Shown here one piece after another: positions 16,200-24,617 of a stretch of 64,000 nt of DNA. The DNA is taken from the NCBI RefSeq assembly GCF_045984285.3, contig NZ_JBJQIK030000010.1:1-64000 (forward strand). The letters are read 5' to 3'. This stretch comes from Rugamonas sp045984285 (GTDB lineage: Bacteria; Pseudomonadota; Gammaproteobacteria; Burkholderiales; Burkholderiaceae_D). How positions within the stretch are numbered: the first letter of the stretch is position 1; each line of letters opens with the position of its first letter. The position numbers and the translations under genes were made by a program. The notes beneath the pieces were generated by a model. That model was not told the DNA's origin, ran no database searches, and saw nothing but the letters and a program-made list of their open reading frames with translations.

Positions 16200-16766
16200 T
16201 TATTCTTTAACGGCTTCGATAGCGAAGGTCAGGGTCACTTCGTCGCCCACGTAAGGCGCGTATTTGCCCGCATTGAATTCGGTGCGCTTGATCTTGGCCA
16301 CTGCATCGGCGCCGCAGGCTTCCTTCTTCAGCATAGGATGTTCCATGCACTGGAAGGAGGTCACTTCCAGCGTCACCGGCTTGGTCACGCCCTTGATGGT
16401 CAGGTTGCCTTCCACGGAAGCCAGCTTGTCGCCCTTGAAGTTGAACTTCGTGGACTTGTAGCTGATGGTCGGGTACTTGGCGGTGTCGAAGAAGTCTTCG
16501 GCCTGGATGTGGTTGTTGAAGACCGGGGCGCCGGTGTTGACCGATTTCGCGTCGATGGTCACGTCAACGGAGCCGGTCTTCGCGGCGCGGTCCAGCACGA
16601 TCTTGCCGGTGGTGCTGTCGAAACGGCTGGACTGGGTGGAGTAGCCGAAGTGGCTGTACGAGAAGCGCGAGAAGGTGTGGGTGCTGTCGATGACGAAGGT
16701 GTCCGGCGCGGCGAATGCGGACAGGGAGAAGCCGGCGGCCAGGGCCAGTGCGATCAGTTTTTTCAT
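16200..16766 (-). CDS. Periplasmic YceI family protein
   Basis: 188 residues. Signal peptide cut after AFA (about residue 19), then one YceI domain: DTFVIDSTHTFSRFSYSHFGYSTQ, FDTAKYPTISYKSTKF, GNLTIKGVTKPVTL and APYVGDEVTLTFAIEA. The usual length is 185-200. The family binds polyprenoid-like lipids in the periplasm and is often induced by high pH or osmotic stress. It lies 45 bases upstream of the amidohydrolase on the same strand, so the two plus DoxX may form one unit. Two cysteines (CMEHPMLKKEAC) could form a disulfide. Confidence 0.92.
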   Translation of the reverse strand: MKKLIALALAAGFSLSAFAAPDTFVIDSTHTFSRFSYSHFGYSTQSSRFDSTTGKIVLDRAAKTGSVDVTIDAKSVNTGAPVFNNHIQAEDFFDTAKYPTISYKSTKFNFKGDKLASVEGNLTIKGVTKPVTLEVTSFQCMEHPMLKKEACGADAVAKIKRTEFNAGKYAPYVGDEVTLTFAIEAVKE

Positions 16767-16850
16767 GGTGTTTGCTCCAAAGGGTTGTCGATGGAGCGGA
16801 TTATGCTTGGCAGCTGTCCAGATGAAAAACGGAAAATTTACCGGTTTATC

Positions 16851-16865
16851 ATCGAAATTCTCGAT
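16851..16865. promoter_or_regulatory. Inverted repeat in the yceI upstream region
   Basis: ATCGA-N5-TCGAT lies 85 bases before the yceI start within the 311-base gap 16767-17077. The form fits a LysR-type site. No LysR gene is in the window. The rest of the gap holds a dispersed palindrome (16975-17045) and no gene. Confidence 0.3.
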
Positions 16866-16974
16866 AGTCCCTATGATACGGAGCTGCCGTACGGGGCGGA
16901 ATCTGCCAAAAGATGTGACAACGGCCACCCCGCAAGGGGGCAGGCGCTGGTTTGATTCGAAAAGCTCGAAGGGT

Positions 16975-17045
16975 TGCCCCCGCCCAGGCGGGGGGCCAGC
17001 GGCGTCCCGTTACCTCCCCTGGATCCCCGCCTGCGCGGGGATGAC
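16975..17045. repeat. GC-rich palindromic dispersed repeat, copy 2
   Basis: GCCCCCGCCCAGGCGGGGG and ATCCCCGCCTGCGCGGGGAT hairpins with GGCCAG...CCTGG joining. Same architecture as the copies at 3953-4024 and 61565-61638. It lies between the yceI promoter and the ssuB stop. Confidence 0.75.
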
Positions 17046-17077
17046 TGGGCGTTCTGCCGGGGGGGGACGACCTGGAG

Positions 17078-17875
17078 TCAGGCGGCCTTGCGCTGGTTCA
17101 GGAGATGGTCCAGCAGCTGCTGTTCAAGGGCCGCAAATCCGGCGCTGCCGCGCTGGCGGGGACGCGGCAGGTCCACCGCCACATCGAGCGCGATGCCGCC
17201 GTCCTCGATCAGCAGCACGCGGTCGGCCAGGGCCAGCGCCTCCTGCACATCATGCGTCACCAGCACCGCCGTGAAGCCGCGCTGACGCCATAGCGACTCG
17301 ATCAGCTGCTGCATCTCGATGCGGGTCAGCGCGTCGAGGGCGCCCAGCGGCTCGTCCAGCAGGAGCAGCTGCGGCTCGTGCACCAGCGCGCGCGCGAGCG
17401 CCACGCGCTGCCGCTGGCCACCGGAGAGCTCCGATGGCCAGTCGTCGGCCCGGCCGCCCAGGCCCACCGTGGCCAGCGCGGCTGCCGCCGCATTCAGGCC
17501 ATGCGGCAGGCCGAGGGCCACGTTTTCAAGCACCGTCTTCCATGGCAGCAGGCGCGCATCCTGGAACATCAGGCGCATGTCCGCATCCACATGGCCGCTG
17601 CCGATGCGCGCCTCGCCCGCGTCGGCGGGCTCCAGGTGCGCAATGGCGCGCAGCAGTGTGCTCTTGCCGCAGCCGCTGCGGCCAACGACGGCCACGAATT
17701 CGCCGGCCCGCAGGTGCAGGCCCACGCCATCGAGCACGCGGCGGCCCGCATAGCCCTTGCTCAGGCCCTCCAACGTGACGCTCACGCCCTGGCGGCGCAG
17801 CACAGTTCCTTGTGCCGGCGGTTCGGGCGCGAAGGCAAACAGTTCGGTATCGACCGGAATCGAAGCGGGATACAT
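17078..17875 (-). CDS. ssuB: Aliphatic sulfonate ABC transporter ATP-binding protein
   Basis: 265 residues. Walker A GRSGCGKST (about residue 69), Q-loop FQDARLLPWK (typical of the nitrate/sulfonate/taurine subclass), signature LSGGQRQR, Walker B LLLLDEP and switch His in VLVTHD. An N-terminal extension of about 30 residues precedes the first strand. It energises sulfonate uptake with SsuC and SsuA. Last gene of the ssuEADCB operon, 9 bases after ssuC. Confidence 0.95.
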   Translation of the reverse strand: MYPASIPVDTELFAFAPEPPAQGTVLRRQGVSVTLEGLSKGYAGRRVLDGVGLHLRAGEFVAVVGRSGCGKSTLLRAIAHLEPADAGEARIGSGHVDADMRLMFQDARLLPWKTVLENVALGLPHGLNAAAAALATVGLGGRADDWPSELSGGQRQRVALARALVHEPQLLLLDEPLGALDALTRIEMQQLIESLWRQRGFTAVLVTHDVQEALALADRVLLIEDGGIALDVAVDLPRPRQRGSAGFAALEQQLLDHLLNQRKAA

Positions 17876-17884
17876 GGTTTCTCC

Positions 17885-18652
17885 TTAGCGGTAGGCTGGA
17901 TTCCAGCGCAGGAAATGGCGTTCGAGCCCGCGCGCGAACAGGTCGGCGAACTTGCCCAGCAAGGCGTACAGCAGAATGCCCACCAGCACCACATCCGTCT
18001 GCAGGAACTCGCGGGCATTCATCGTCATGTAACCGATGCCCGCCTGCGCCGAAATGGTTTCGGCAACGATCAGCAGCACCCACACGAGGCCCAGCGAGAA
18101 ACGCACGCCGACGAGGATGGACGGCAGCGCGGCCGGCAGGATGACGTCGCGGTACAGCGGCCAGCCTTTCAGGCCATAGCTGCGCGCCATCTCGATCAGG
18201 CCCTGGTCGGCGGAGCGGATGCCGTGGAAGGTGTTCAGGTAGACCGGGAAGAACACGCCCACCGCCAGCAGGAACAGCTTGGCCGTTTCATCGATGCCGA
18301 ACCACAGGATCACCAGCGGAATCAGGGCCAGCGCCGGAATATTGCGGATCATCTGCAAGGTGGTGTCGAGCAGCGTTTCGGCGCTGCGGAAGCTGCCCGT
18401 CAGCAGGCCGAGCGCCAGCCCTGCCCCGCCGCCGATGGCGAAGCCGCTCAGCGCGCGCCACAGGCTGGTGCGCAGGTGCGCCCACAGCTCGCCCGATTCA
18501 GTCAGCGTATAGAACGCCTGCGCCACAGCCCATGGCTCCGGCAGGATGCGGCTGGACAGCCAGCCGGTGCGCGCTGCGAGTTCCCACCCCAGCAGCAGCG
18601 CAGCCGGCAGCAGCCATGGCGCAAGCGATCTTTGCCAGCGTCGGGCCGCCAT
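17885..18652 (-). CDS. ssuC: Aliphatic sulfonate ABC transporter permease
   Basis: 255 residues, about six membrane segments. The cytoplasmic coupling loop EMARSYGLKGWPLYRDVILPAALP matches the EAA motif of this subclass, and the N-terminal LLPAALLLGWELAARTGWLSSRILP is typical. One base separates its start from the ssuD stop. It forms the inner-membrane channel for alkanesulfonates. Confidence 0.95.
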   Translation of the reverse strand: MAARRWQRSLAPWLLPAALLLGWELAARTGWLSSRILPEPWAVAQAFYTLTESGELWAHLRTSLWRALSGFAIGGGAGLALGLLTGSFRSAETLLDTTLQMIRNIPALALIPLVILWFGIDETAKLFLLAVGVFFPVYLNTFHGIRSADQGLIEMARSYGLKGWPLYRDVILPAALPSILVGVRFSLGLVWVLLIVAETISAQAGIGYMTMNAREFLQTDVVLVGILLYALLGKFADLFARGLERHFLRWNPAYR

Positions 18653-18653
18653 C

Positions 18654-19805
18654 TCAGGCAGCCTTCTTCTTCGGCACGATGTCGGACGCCATCATCTCGC
18701 CGAAAGGCCCGGTCAGCGACTGCTCGCCGGCCTGCGCGCCCTTGCCCAGCAGCGGGAAAACCAGCTCCGCAAAGCGGTAGGATTCCTCCAGGTGCGGGTA
18801 GCCGGAGAAGATGAAGGTCTCGATCCCCAGTTCCTGGTATTCGCGGATGCGGGCCGCTACCGTTTCCGGGTCGCCCACCAGCGCCGTGCCGGCGCCGCCA
18901 CGCACCAGGCCCACGCCTGCCCACAGGTTGGGCGCCACTTCCAGCTTGTCGCGCCGTCCGCCGTGCAGGGCCGCCATACGGCGCTGGCCTTCGGAATCCA
19001 TGCGCGCGAAAGCCGCCTGCGCTTTCGCGATCACCTCGTCGTCCAGATGGCTGATCAGCTCATCGGCCGCGCGCCATGCTTCTTCGTTCGTTTCGCGCAC
19101 GATCACGTGCAGGCGGATGCCGAACTTCACCTTGCGGCCGCGCTTCGCCGCGCGTTCGCGGATATCGGCCAGTTTCTCCGCCACCGCAGCCGGCGGCTCG
19201 CCCCAGGTCAGGTACACGTCCATCTGCTCGGCGGCCAGTTCATGCGCCGCTTCGGAGGAGCCGCCGAAGTACAGCGGCGGATACGGCTTCTGCACCGGCG
19301 GGTACAGCGTCCTGGCGCCTTTCACGCGCACATGCTTGCCCTCGAAGTCGAAGCCGGCCTCGCCGCCCTCGCCCGACAGCGCAGCGCGCCACACGCGGAT
19401 GAATTCATCCGAGACTTCATAGCGCTTGGCATGGTCGGCGAAAAAACCGTCCGCCTCGATCTCCTGCTGGTCGCCACCGGTGACCACATTGATCAGCAGG
19501 CGGCCGTTGGACAGGCGATCGAAGGTCGACGCCATGCGCACCGCCAGGCCGGGCGTGGAGAGGCCGGGACGCACCGCGACCAGGAACTTGAGCTTCTTCG
19601 TGACGTTGATCAGCGAGGAAGCGACCACCCACGCATCTTCGCAGGAACGGCCGGTGGGCAGCAGCACGCCGTCGTAGCCCAGCGTATCGGCGGCGACCGC
19701 CACCTGCTGCAGGTAGTTGGAATCGACAGGCCGCGCGCCTTTGGACGTGCCAAGGTAGCGGCTATCGCCGTGGGTCGGGATGAACCAGAACAGATTGAGT
19801 GACAT
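18654..19805 (-). CDS. ssuD: FMNH2-dependent alkanesulfonate monooxygenase
   Basis: 383 residues, the family length. The luciferase-like start NLFWFIPTHGDSRYLGTSKGAR, the active-site region PTGRSCEDAWV and the mobile-loop segment LHGGRRDKLEVAPNLWAGVGLVRGGAGTALVGDPE match SsuD. It cleaves alkanesulfonates to sulfite and aldehyde with FMNH2 from SsuE and O2. The ribosome site GAGG precedes the ATG. Operon order is E-A-D-C-B. Confidence 0.96.
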   Translation of the reverse strand: MSLNLFWFIPTHGDSRYLGTSKGARPVDSNYLQQVAVAADTLGYDGVLLPTGRSCEDAWVVASSLINVTKKLKFLVAVRPGLSTPGLAVRMASTFDRLSNGRLLINVVTGGDQQEIEADGFFADHAKRYEVSDEFIRVWRAALSGEGGEAGFDFEGKHVRVKGARTLYPPVQKPYPPLYFGGSSEAAHELAAEQMDVYLTWGEPPAAVAEKLADIRERAAKRGRKVKFGIRLHVIVRETNEEAWRAADELISHLDDEVIAKAQAAFARMDSEGQRRMAALHGGRRDKLEVAPNLWAGVGLVRGGAGTALVGDPETVAARIREYQELGIETFIFSGYPHLEESYRFAELVFPLLGKGAQAGEQSLTGPFGEMMASDIVPKKKAA

Positions 19806-19814
19806 GGCGCCTCC

Positions 19815-20780
19815 TCATTTCGACGCCAGCACGGCATCTTTCACCGAGATCGGCTTCGGAATCAGCTTCAGGCCGGAGAAGGCATCGGCAATCTTCTGCT
19901 GTTCGCGAATCACATCGGCGCTGACCGGCTGCACTCCGTAGGAGTAGCGGCTGGCGGCCAATTCCACGACGCCGGTATCGAGGCCGGTTTGCACCGACAG
20001 GATGGCCGCTACGTCCTTGAGGTTCTTGCTGCCCCAGTCATCCACTTTCGCCAGCTCTTCGATGACGATACGGACCAGTTCAGGATTTTTCTGCGCATAG
20101 CTGCGCGAGGCCACGTAGAACTGGTGGTTGGCTACGAGGCCTTTGCCGTCGGCCAGCACGCGCGCGCCCAGCTGCTTCTCGGCGGCGGCCAGGAACGGGT
20201 CCCAGATTGCCCATGCATCGACCGAACCCCGCTCGAAAGCGGCGCGCGCATCGGCCGGCGGCAGGAAGACCGGCTGGATATCCTTGTAGGCGACGCCCGC
20301 CTTCTTCAGTGCCTTGAGCAGCAGGAAGTGGACATTGGAGCCCTTGTTCAGTGCAACCTTCTTGCCCTTCAGCTCAGCCACGCTGCGCAGCGCCGAATCT
20401 TTCGGCACCACGATGGCTTCGCTGGCCGGCGATGGCGGCTCATGGCCAACATAGACCAGGTCTGCGCCAGCAGCCTGCGCGAAGATCGGCGGCGCTTCGC
20501 CCACCGTGCCGAAGTCGATGCTGCCCACGTTCAGGCCTTCCAGCAGCACCGGGCCGGCAGGGAATTCAATCCATTGCACACCAACGCCCTTTTCCGCCAG
20601 CCGCTTTTCCAGCGTGCCGCGGCCCTTGAGCAGGGTCAGTGTGCCGTATTTCTGGAAGCCGATGCGGATCGCCGGCTTGTTCTGCGCCTGCGCGGCGGCA
20701 GGCAAGGCACCGGCCACGGCGCCGGCAAAAAGAAGTCCCAGCGTGCGGCGGCGGGCCGCACGGTCGATAACTGATGTCAT
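19815..20780 (-). CDS. ssuA: Sulfonate ABC transporter substrate-binding protein
   Basis: 321 residues. A twin-arginine-like signal (AARRRTLGLLFAGAVAGALPAAAQAQ) is followed by a periplasmic binding domain of the SsuA type: IGFQKYGTLTLLKGRGTLEKRL, VGSIDFGTVGEAPPIFAQAAGA, LNKGSNVHFLLLKAL and VDAWAIWDPFLAAAE. The start is the ATG at 20780, six bases after GAGGA; the longer frame upstream lacks a site. It captures alkanesulfonates for SsuBC. Confidence 0.95.
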   Translation of the reverse strand: MTSVIDRAARRRTLGLLFAGAVAGALPAAAQAQNKPAIRIGFQKYGTLTLLKGRGTLEKRLAEKGVGVQWIEFPAGPVLLEGLNVGSIDFGTVGEAPPIFAQAAGADLVYVGHEPPSPASEAIVVPKDSALRSVAELKGKKVALNKGSNVHFLLLKALKKAGVAYKDIQPVFLPPADARAAFERGSVDAWAIWDPFLAAAEKQLGARVLADGKGLVANHQFYVASRSYAQKNPELVRIVIEELAKVDDWGSKNLKDVAAILSVQTGLDTGVVELAASRYSYGVQPVSADVIREQQKIADAFSGLKLIPKPISVKDAVLASK

Positions 20781-20790
20781 AGATATCCTC

Positions 20791-21345
20791 TTAAGCTGCT
20801 TTGTTGTTATATCGGTGATGGTCCTGCAGGGCTTCCGACAGGTGCGAAATGCCCGATGCGACACGGGAAGCGATCGGCGGCGCAAGCGTCAGGCCGTCGT
20901 CTTCATTCCAGTGCAGCTGGTGCGACGTTGCAAAGATGCTCGGCAATACCTGGCGTGCTTCCAGCGCATGCAGCACGGGACGCAAGGCGTAATCGAGCGC
21001 CAATAAATGGGATTGGCTGCCACCGGTGGCGATCGGAAGGACAACCTTCCCCGACAGGCCGTTTTGCGGCAAGAGGTCGAGGAATGTCTTGAGGGCGCCC
21101 GAATAGGCCGCCTTGTAGACCGGCGTTGCGATGACTACCGCACGCGCCGCCGCCACTGCTGCAATCGCTCGCTGGAGCTCCACGTCCTCAGCATCCGCCA
21201 GCAGCAAGGCCTGTGCAGGCAGCTCGCGCACCCGGAGATGGGAGGTGCGGTGGCCGTGCCCTGCAAGGCGGTCGCCGATATGCTGCAGCAGCCGGTCGGA
21301 ACTGGAGGGGGATGCCGGGCTGCCGCTGATAAGGAGAATGCTCAT
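20791..21345 (-). CDS. ssuE: NAD(P)H-dependent FMN reductase
   Basis: 184 residues, flavodoxin-like fold. SGSPASPSSSDRLL binds the FMN phosphate at residues 7-20, and ATPVYKAAYSGALKTFLDLLP is the family signature near 74-94. It supplies FMNH2 to SsuD. First gene of ssuEADCB; ten bases before ssuA. The ATG at 21345 gives the standard N-terminus; upstream in-frame codons were rejected. An upstream CRP-type palindrome (21431-21448) may link the operon to carbon status. Confidence 0.94.
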   Translation of the reverse strand: MSILLISGSPASPSSSDRLLQHIGDRLAGHGHRTSHLRVRELPAQALLLADAEDVELQRAIAAVAAARAVVIATPVYKAAYSGALKTFLDLLPQNGLSGKVVLPIATGGSQSHLLALDYALRPVLHALEARQVLPSIFATSHQLHWNEDDGLTLAPPIASRVASGISHLSEALQDHHRYNNKAA

Positions 21346-21430
21346 GACGTGTTGTTCCTGATTTGGCTTGCAATGAACGCAGAGTAAAGCGCTCCGTTTG
21401 AAAGCAGAACGAATTGTTTCGCACAACCTT

Positions 21431-21448
21431 ATGTGAATTTGTTCACAT
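21431..21448. promoter_or_regulatory. CRP-type palindromic site
   Basis: ATGTGAA-TTTG-TTCACAT contains TGTGA-N6-TCACA exactly, the CRP/CAP consensus core with perfect outer symmetry. It lies in the divergent gap between ssuE (start 21345) and the RsbRD-type kinase (start 21551), 86 and 103 bases from the two starts. A second palindrome, TGCATATGCA, is at 21457-21466. Confidence 0.6.
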
Positions 21449-21550
21449 GAGTTTTCTGCATATGCATACGCGCCGCCGCGCCTGTCGCGCAGGTGCTATG
21501 ATCGGTTCCCTCCACCGTGCATCCGCACCACGAGGCTATAGGTGACTCCC

Positions 21551-22717
21551 ATGACACAAAGCCTGCTTGCCGATTTCATCCTCGAAAACATTGAGCCGAT
21601 TCTCGTGGCGTGGGAAGAGTTCGCCCGTACCATCGAACCACCCGCGCTCACCATGGATGACGCGGAGCTGCGCGACCACGCCCACCAGATGCTGCTGGTC
21701 TTCGCAGCCGACATCAGGACCCTGCAATCGGAGCAGGAGCGCGCCGAAAAATCGAAGGGCCTGGGCAAGCGCGAACGCGGCGACACGGCGGCCGAAGTGC
21801 ATGCGGCCGCGCGCCTGCAGTCGGGCTACACCGTGGTGCAACTGGTGTCGGAATACCGCGCGCTGCGCTCCAGCGTCCTGTCGCTGTGGGGCAAGCAGGC
21901 GATCGCTGATCCGGCGCGGCATATCGCCGATATCGCACGCTTCAATGAGGCGGTGGACCAGGCGCTGGCCGAATCGGTGGCCCGCTATGAGCGCCTGGTG
22001 AAGCAGTCGCAGAACATGTTCCTGGCGATCCTGGGCCATGACCTGCGCAATCCGCTCGGCACGGTGGTGGCCGGCGCGAGCTTCCTGATGCAGGCCGCGG
22101 ATATCCCGGCCCGGTACGTACTCATCGCGGCCCGCATGTTCAGCAGCGGCAAGCGGATGAACAAGCTGGTCGGCGACCTGATCGACTTCACCCGCACGCA
22201 CCTCGGGCCGGGCATTCCAATCCGCCGCATGTCCGGCGACCTGGTGACCGTGGCCGAACAGGTCGTCAACGAGTTGCGCACCTTCCATCCCGAGCGCCAG
22301 ATTGAGCTCTGCACGCCGTCCAAGCTGAAGGCGACGTTTGACGAGGGACGGATTGCCCAGGTGCTGTCCAATCTCATCGGCAACGCCCTGCAATACGGCA
22401 CGCCCGAACTGCCGGTCAGGGTCAAGCTGGAACACGGCGTGGAGGATGCCACCATTGTGGTGCAAAACCAGGGGCCGGAGATTCCCGCAGACAAGATCTC
22501 GGCCATTTTCGACCCGCTGGTGCGTATTGCCGCCACCCTGAACACCAGCCATGCCGAACGCACCAGCCTTGGCATCGGGCTGTTCATCGCGCGCGAAATC
22601 GTGCAGACGCACGGCGGCAATATCACCGTGACCTCGGACGCGCAAGGCACCAGCTTCACCTTTTCCATACCGCTGCGGCCGAAAGAATTGCGTTCCGCAT
22701 GCGCAGCACAAAACTAA
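21551..22717 (+). CDS. Sensor histidine kinase with RsbRD-like N-terminal domain
   Basis: 388 residues with no membrane segment. The N-terminal half (LADFILENIEPILVAWEEFAR, then QLVSEYRALRSSVLSLW) matches the RsbRD sensory helical domain. The HisKA box has His163 in ILGHDLRNPLG. The HATPase has N-box NLIGNALQYG and G-boxes DKISAIFDPL and LGIGLFIAREI. A cytoplasmic sensor kinase; no response regulator is adjacent. The start is ATG 21551, eight bases from AGG, rather than the GTG three codons earlier. Confidence 0.88.
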   Translation: MTQSLLADFILENIEPILVAWEEFARTIEPPALTMDDAELRDHAHQMLLVFAADIRTLQSEQERAEKSKGLGKRERGDTAAEVHAAARLQSGYTVVQLVSEYRALRSSVLSLWGKQAIADPARHIADIARFNEAVDQALAESVARYERLVKQSQNMFLAILGHDLRNPLGTVVAGASFLMQAADIPARYVLIAARMFSSGKRMNKLVGDLIDFTRTHLGPGIPIRRMSGDLVTVAEQVVNELRTFHPERQIELCTPSKLKATFDEGRIAQVLSNLIGNALQYGTPELPVRVKLEHGVEDATIVVQNQGPEIPADKISAIFDPLVRIAATLNTSHAERTSLGIGLFIAREIVQTHGGNITVTSDAQGTSFTFSIPLRPKELRSACAAQN

Positions 22718-22747
22718 GGCGACACGCAATCCGCACCTGCTGTATAT

Positions 22748-22777
22748 TGACTGCTGCACTGCACCATTCAGCAGTCA
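22748..22777. promoter_or_regulatory. Inverted repeat between kinase and esterase genes
   Basis: Perfect 9-bp arms TGACTGCTG and CAGCAGTCA are separated by 12 bases, 30 bases after the kinase stop and 83 before the esterase start. No T-run follows, so an operator or a Rho-assisted end is equally possible. Confidence 0.4.
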
Positions 22778-22860
22778 TTGCTGGCATCCCTCCCGTCTTG
22801 CCGTATGGCAGTCCTGTCTGATTCCCGATGCTGACTCTTCAACGAACACAGGAAGCCCAC

Positions 22861-23985
22861 ATGAAATTTGATAAGGACACGGTCGCCGGCATACAGCTGG
22901 CGGCCAGGAAGATTATGGCCGAGGGACCGCTCGAGGCCACCAAAGCGATCCAGCGGGCCCTGGCCGGCGCGGTCGACGAAGCACCGGCGCCGCCGATGAA
23001 GGACCTCAACCCGCCCCCGCCGGGCTCAAGGAAAGTGCGCAAGCCTCCGTTCAGTATGCCCGGCGTCGAACTGCCGGGCGGGCTGATGCCCGAGCCGGCG
23101 CGGCGCAAGCCGCCGCGGACGCCTGCCGCGCCCTTGCCTGCCGGCGCGCGCTTCCTTGCCGCAGCCTATCGCGGCGCGGAAGGCAGCCGCAGCTACAAGC
23201 TCTACGTCCCGGCCAGCTATCAGGGCCAGGCCATGCCGCTGGTCGTCATGCTGCACGGCTGCACCCAGGACCCCGACGATTTCGCAGCCGGCACGCGCAT
23301 GAACCAGCTGGCCGAGCGCGACGGCTTCCTCGTGCTCTATCCGGCTCAGTCGCGTAAAGCCAACCATTCGCTATGCTGGAACTGGTTCCAGCCGGACGCG
23401 CTGCAGACCGGCCGTGGCGAAGCCGCCATCATCGCCGGCATGGTCGCCAGCGTCATGGACGACTATGCGGTGCAGGCCGATCACATAAGCATTGCGGGCC
23501 TGTCGGCTGGCGGCGCGATGGCGCTCGCGGTGGCAACGCTGCATCCGGAAACCTTCCGCTGCGTCGGTGTCCACTCCGGCCTGCCCTTCGGCGCCGCGCA
23601 CGACTTGCCGAGTGCGCTGCAGGCCATGCAGTCCGGCAGCGCCACCGGCACCAGGCCGCTTACCCTGCCCCGCCTGATTGTCTTCCATGGCGACAAGGAC
23701 AAGACCGTGCACCCCGCCAACTCGGCGCATATCCTGGACAGCAGGACCGCCTCGGAACCGCACGCCAAAGCCGAGATCACGAAAGGCAAAGCGCAAGGCG
23801 GACGCCGCTACACCTGCACCACGCACCGCCGCCTGAACGGCGAGGTATTCGCCGAACAGTGGGAGATTCACGGCGCCGGCCACGCATGGGCGGGCGGCAA
23901 TCCGCAAGGCAGCTTTACCGACGTGACCGGTCCGGATGCCAGCAGTGAAATGCTGCGCTTCTTCGGCATCGCTGCCGCCGGATAG
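22861..23985 (+). CDS. PHB depolymerase family esterase
   Basis: 374 residues. The N-terminal segment (MAEGPLEATKAIQRALAG) and a Pro-rich linker precede an alpha/beta-hydrolase domain. That domain has oxyanion motif VVMLHGCTQDPDDFA, lipase box GLSAGGAM with Ser215, acid region HGDKDKTVHPANS and His in HGAGHAWAGGNPQGSF. These match the PHB-depolymerase (LpqC-like) esterase family. No clear signal peptide, so intracellular action on polyester or small esters is likely. A phasin gene lies 9 kb away. The ATG at 22861 is preceded by AGGAA. Confidence 0.87.
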   Translation: MKFDKDTVAGIQLAARKIMAEGPLEATKAIQRALAGAVDEAPAPPMKDLNPPPPGSRKVRKPPFSMPGVELPGGLMPEPARRKPPRTPAAPLPAGARFLAAAYRGAEGSRSYKLYVPASYQGQAMPLVVMLHGCTQDPDDFAAGTRMNQLAERDGFLVLYPAQSRKANHSLCWNWFQPDALQTGRGEAAIIAGMVASVMDDYAVQADHISIAGLSAGGAMALAVATLHPETFRCVGVHSGLPFGAAHDLPSALQAMQSGSATGTRPLTLPRLIVFHGDKDKTVHPANSAHILDSRTASEPHAKAEITKGKAQGGRRYTCTTHRRLNGEVFAEQWEIHGAGHAWAGGNPQGSFTDVTGPDASSEMLRFFGIAAAG

Positions 23986-23988
23986 CGC

Positions 23989-24474
23989 TCAGTCGGCGCT
24001 TGCGCTGTGCTGGCGGCGCCGCAGCTTCGGGTCATACAGGACCCGCATGATCGTCACCGTTTTCAGGTTATACATGCGGAGCAGGCTTTCGGCGTATTCG
24101 CGGCTGTCGGTGTGCATTCTCTGCAGCGCCCGTTCGCAGATGATGGCGGCGACCTGGTTGATACGCCGCCGGGGCGCGAAGCCGGCGCTGGCGTCCTGCG
24201 CCACCTGCAGGCTACGCTGCTCGGCCCCGGCGGAATTGGTGCCGGGTAGGGTGAAGGCTTTGTCGTCCGGCCTCGCATCGGCGTTTCGGCGCGGCCCGTG
24301 CGTGGACAACACGCGCAGTGCAATCTGGGCTGGAACGAGGCAGCGGCGCAGGTAGTGCCAGGCCTGGACACGGCCCTTGGCGTTACTGAGTCGCAGCGCG
24401 GAGGCCACAGTGCCGGCAATGCGGCGGTTACCGCGCCGGTCGGCGCGCAGGGTTTCCAACAAGGTTGAGGACAT
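23989..24474 (-). CDS. Hypothetical protein
   Basis: 161 residues, basic, Arg-rich, no signal peptide or membrane segment. No family recognised. The C-terminal part (SREYAESLLRMYNLKTVTIMRVLYDPKLRRR) looks helical. GGAAG precedes the ATG. It lies three bases from the end of the convergent esterase gene and divergent from a Na+/H+ antiporter. Opposite-strand frames here are shorter, which favours this call, but it rests on length and start signal only. Confidence 0.5.
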   Translation of the reverse strand: MSSTLLETLRADRRGNRRIAGTVASALRLSNAKGRVQAWHYLRRCLVPAQIALRVLSTHGPRRNADARPDDKAFTLPGTNSAGAEQRSLQVAQDASAGFAPRRRINQVAAIICERALQRMHTDSREYAESLLRMYNLKTVTIMRVLYDPKLRRRQHSASAD

Positions 24475-24617
24475 GGGGTGCTTCCAGGTGTCCCGCGCTG
24501 AAGGGCCAGGATTGAAAGTCTTCGCGCGGTTGCATGCACTATACGCGCCTGCCGTGCCTGCACGATTGCGGGAACAGGATAAGATGCCTTTTCAGCGCGC
24601 GCAGCGGGAGACAAGGT

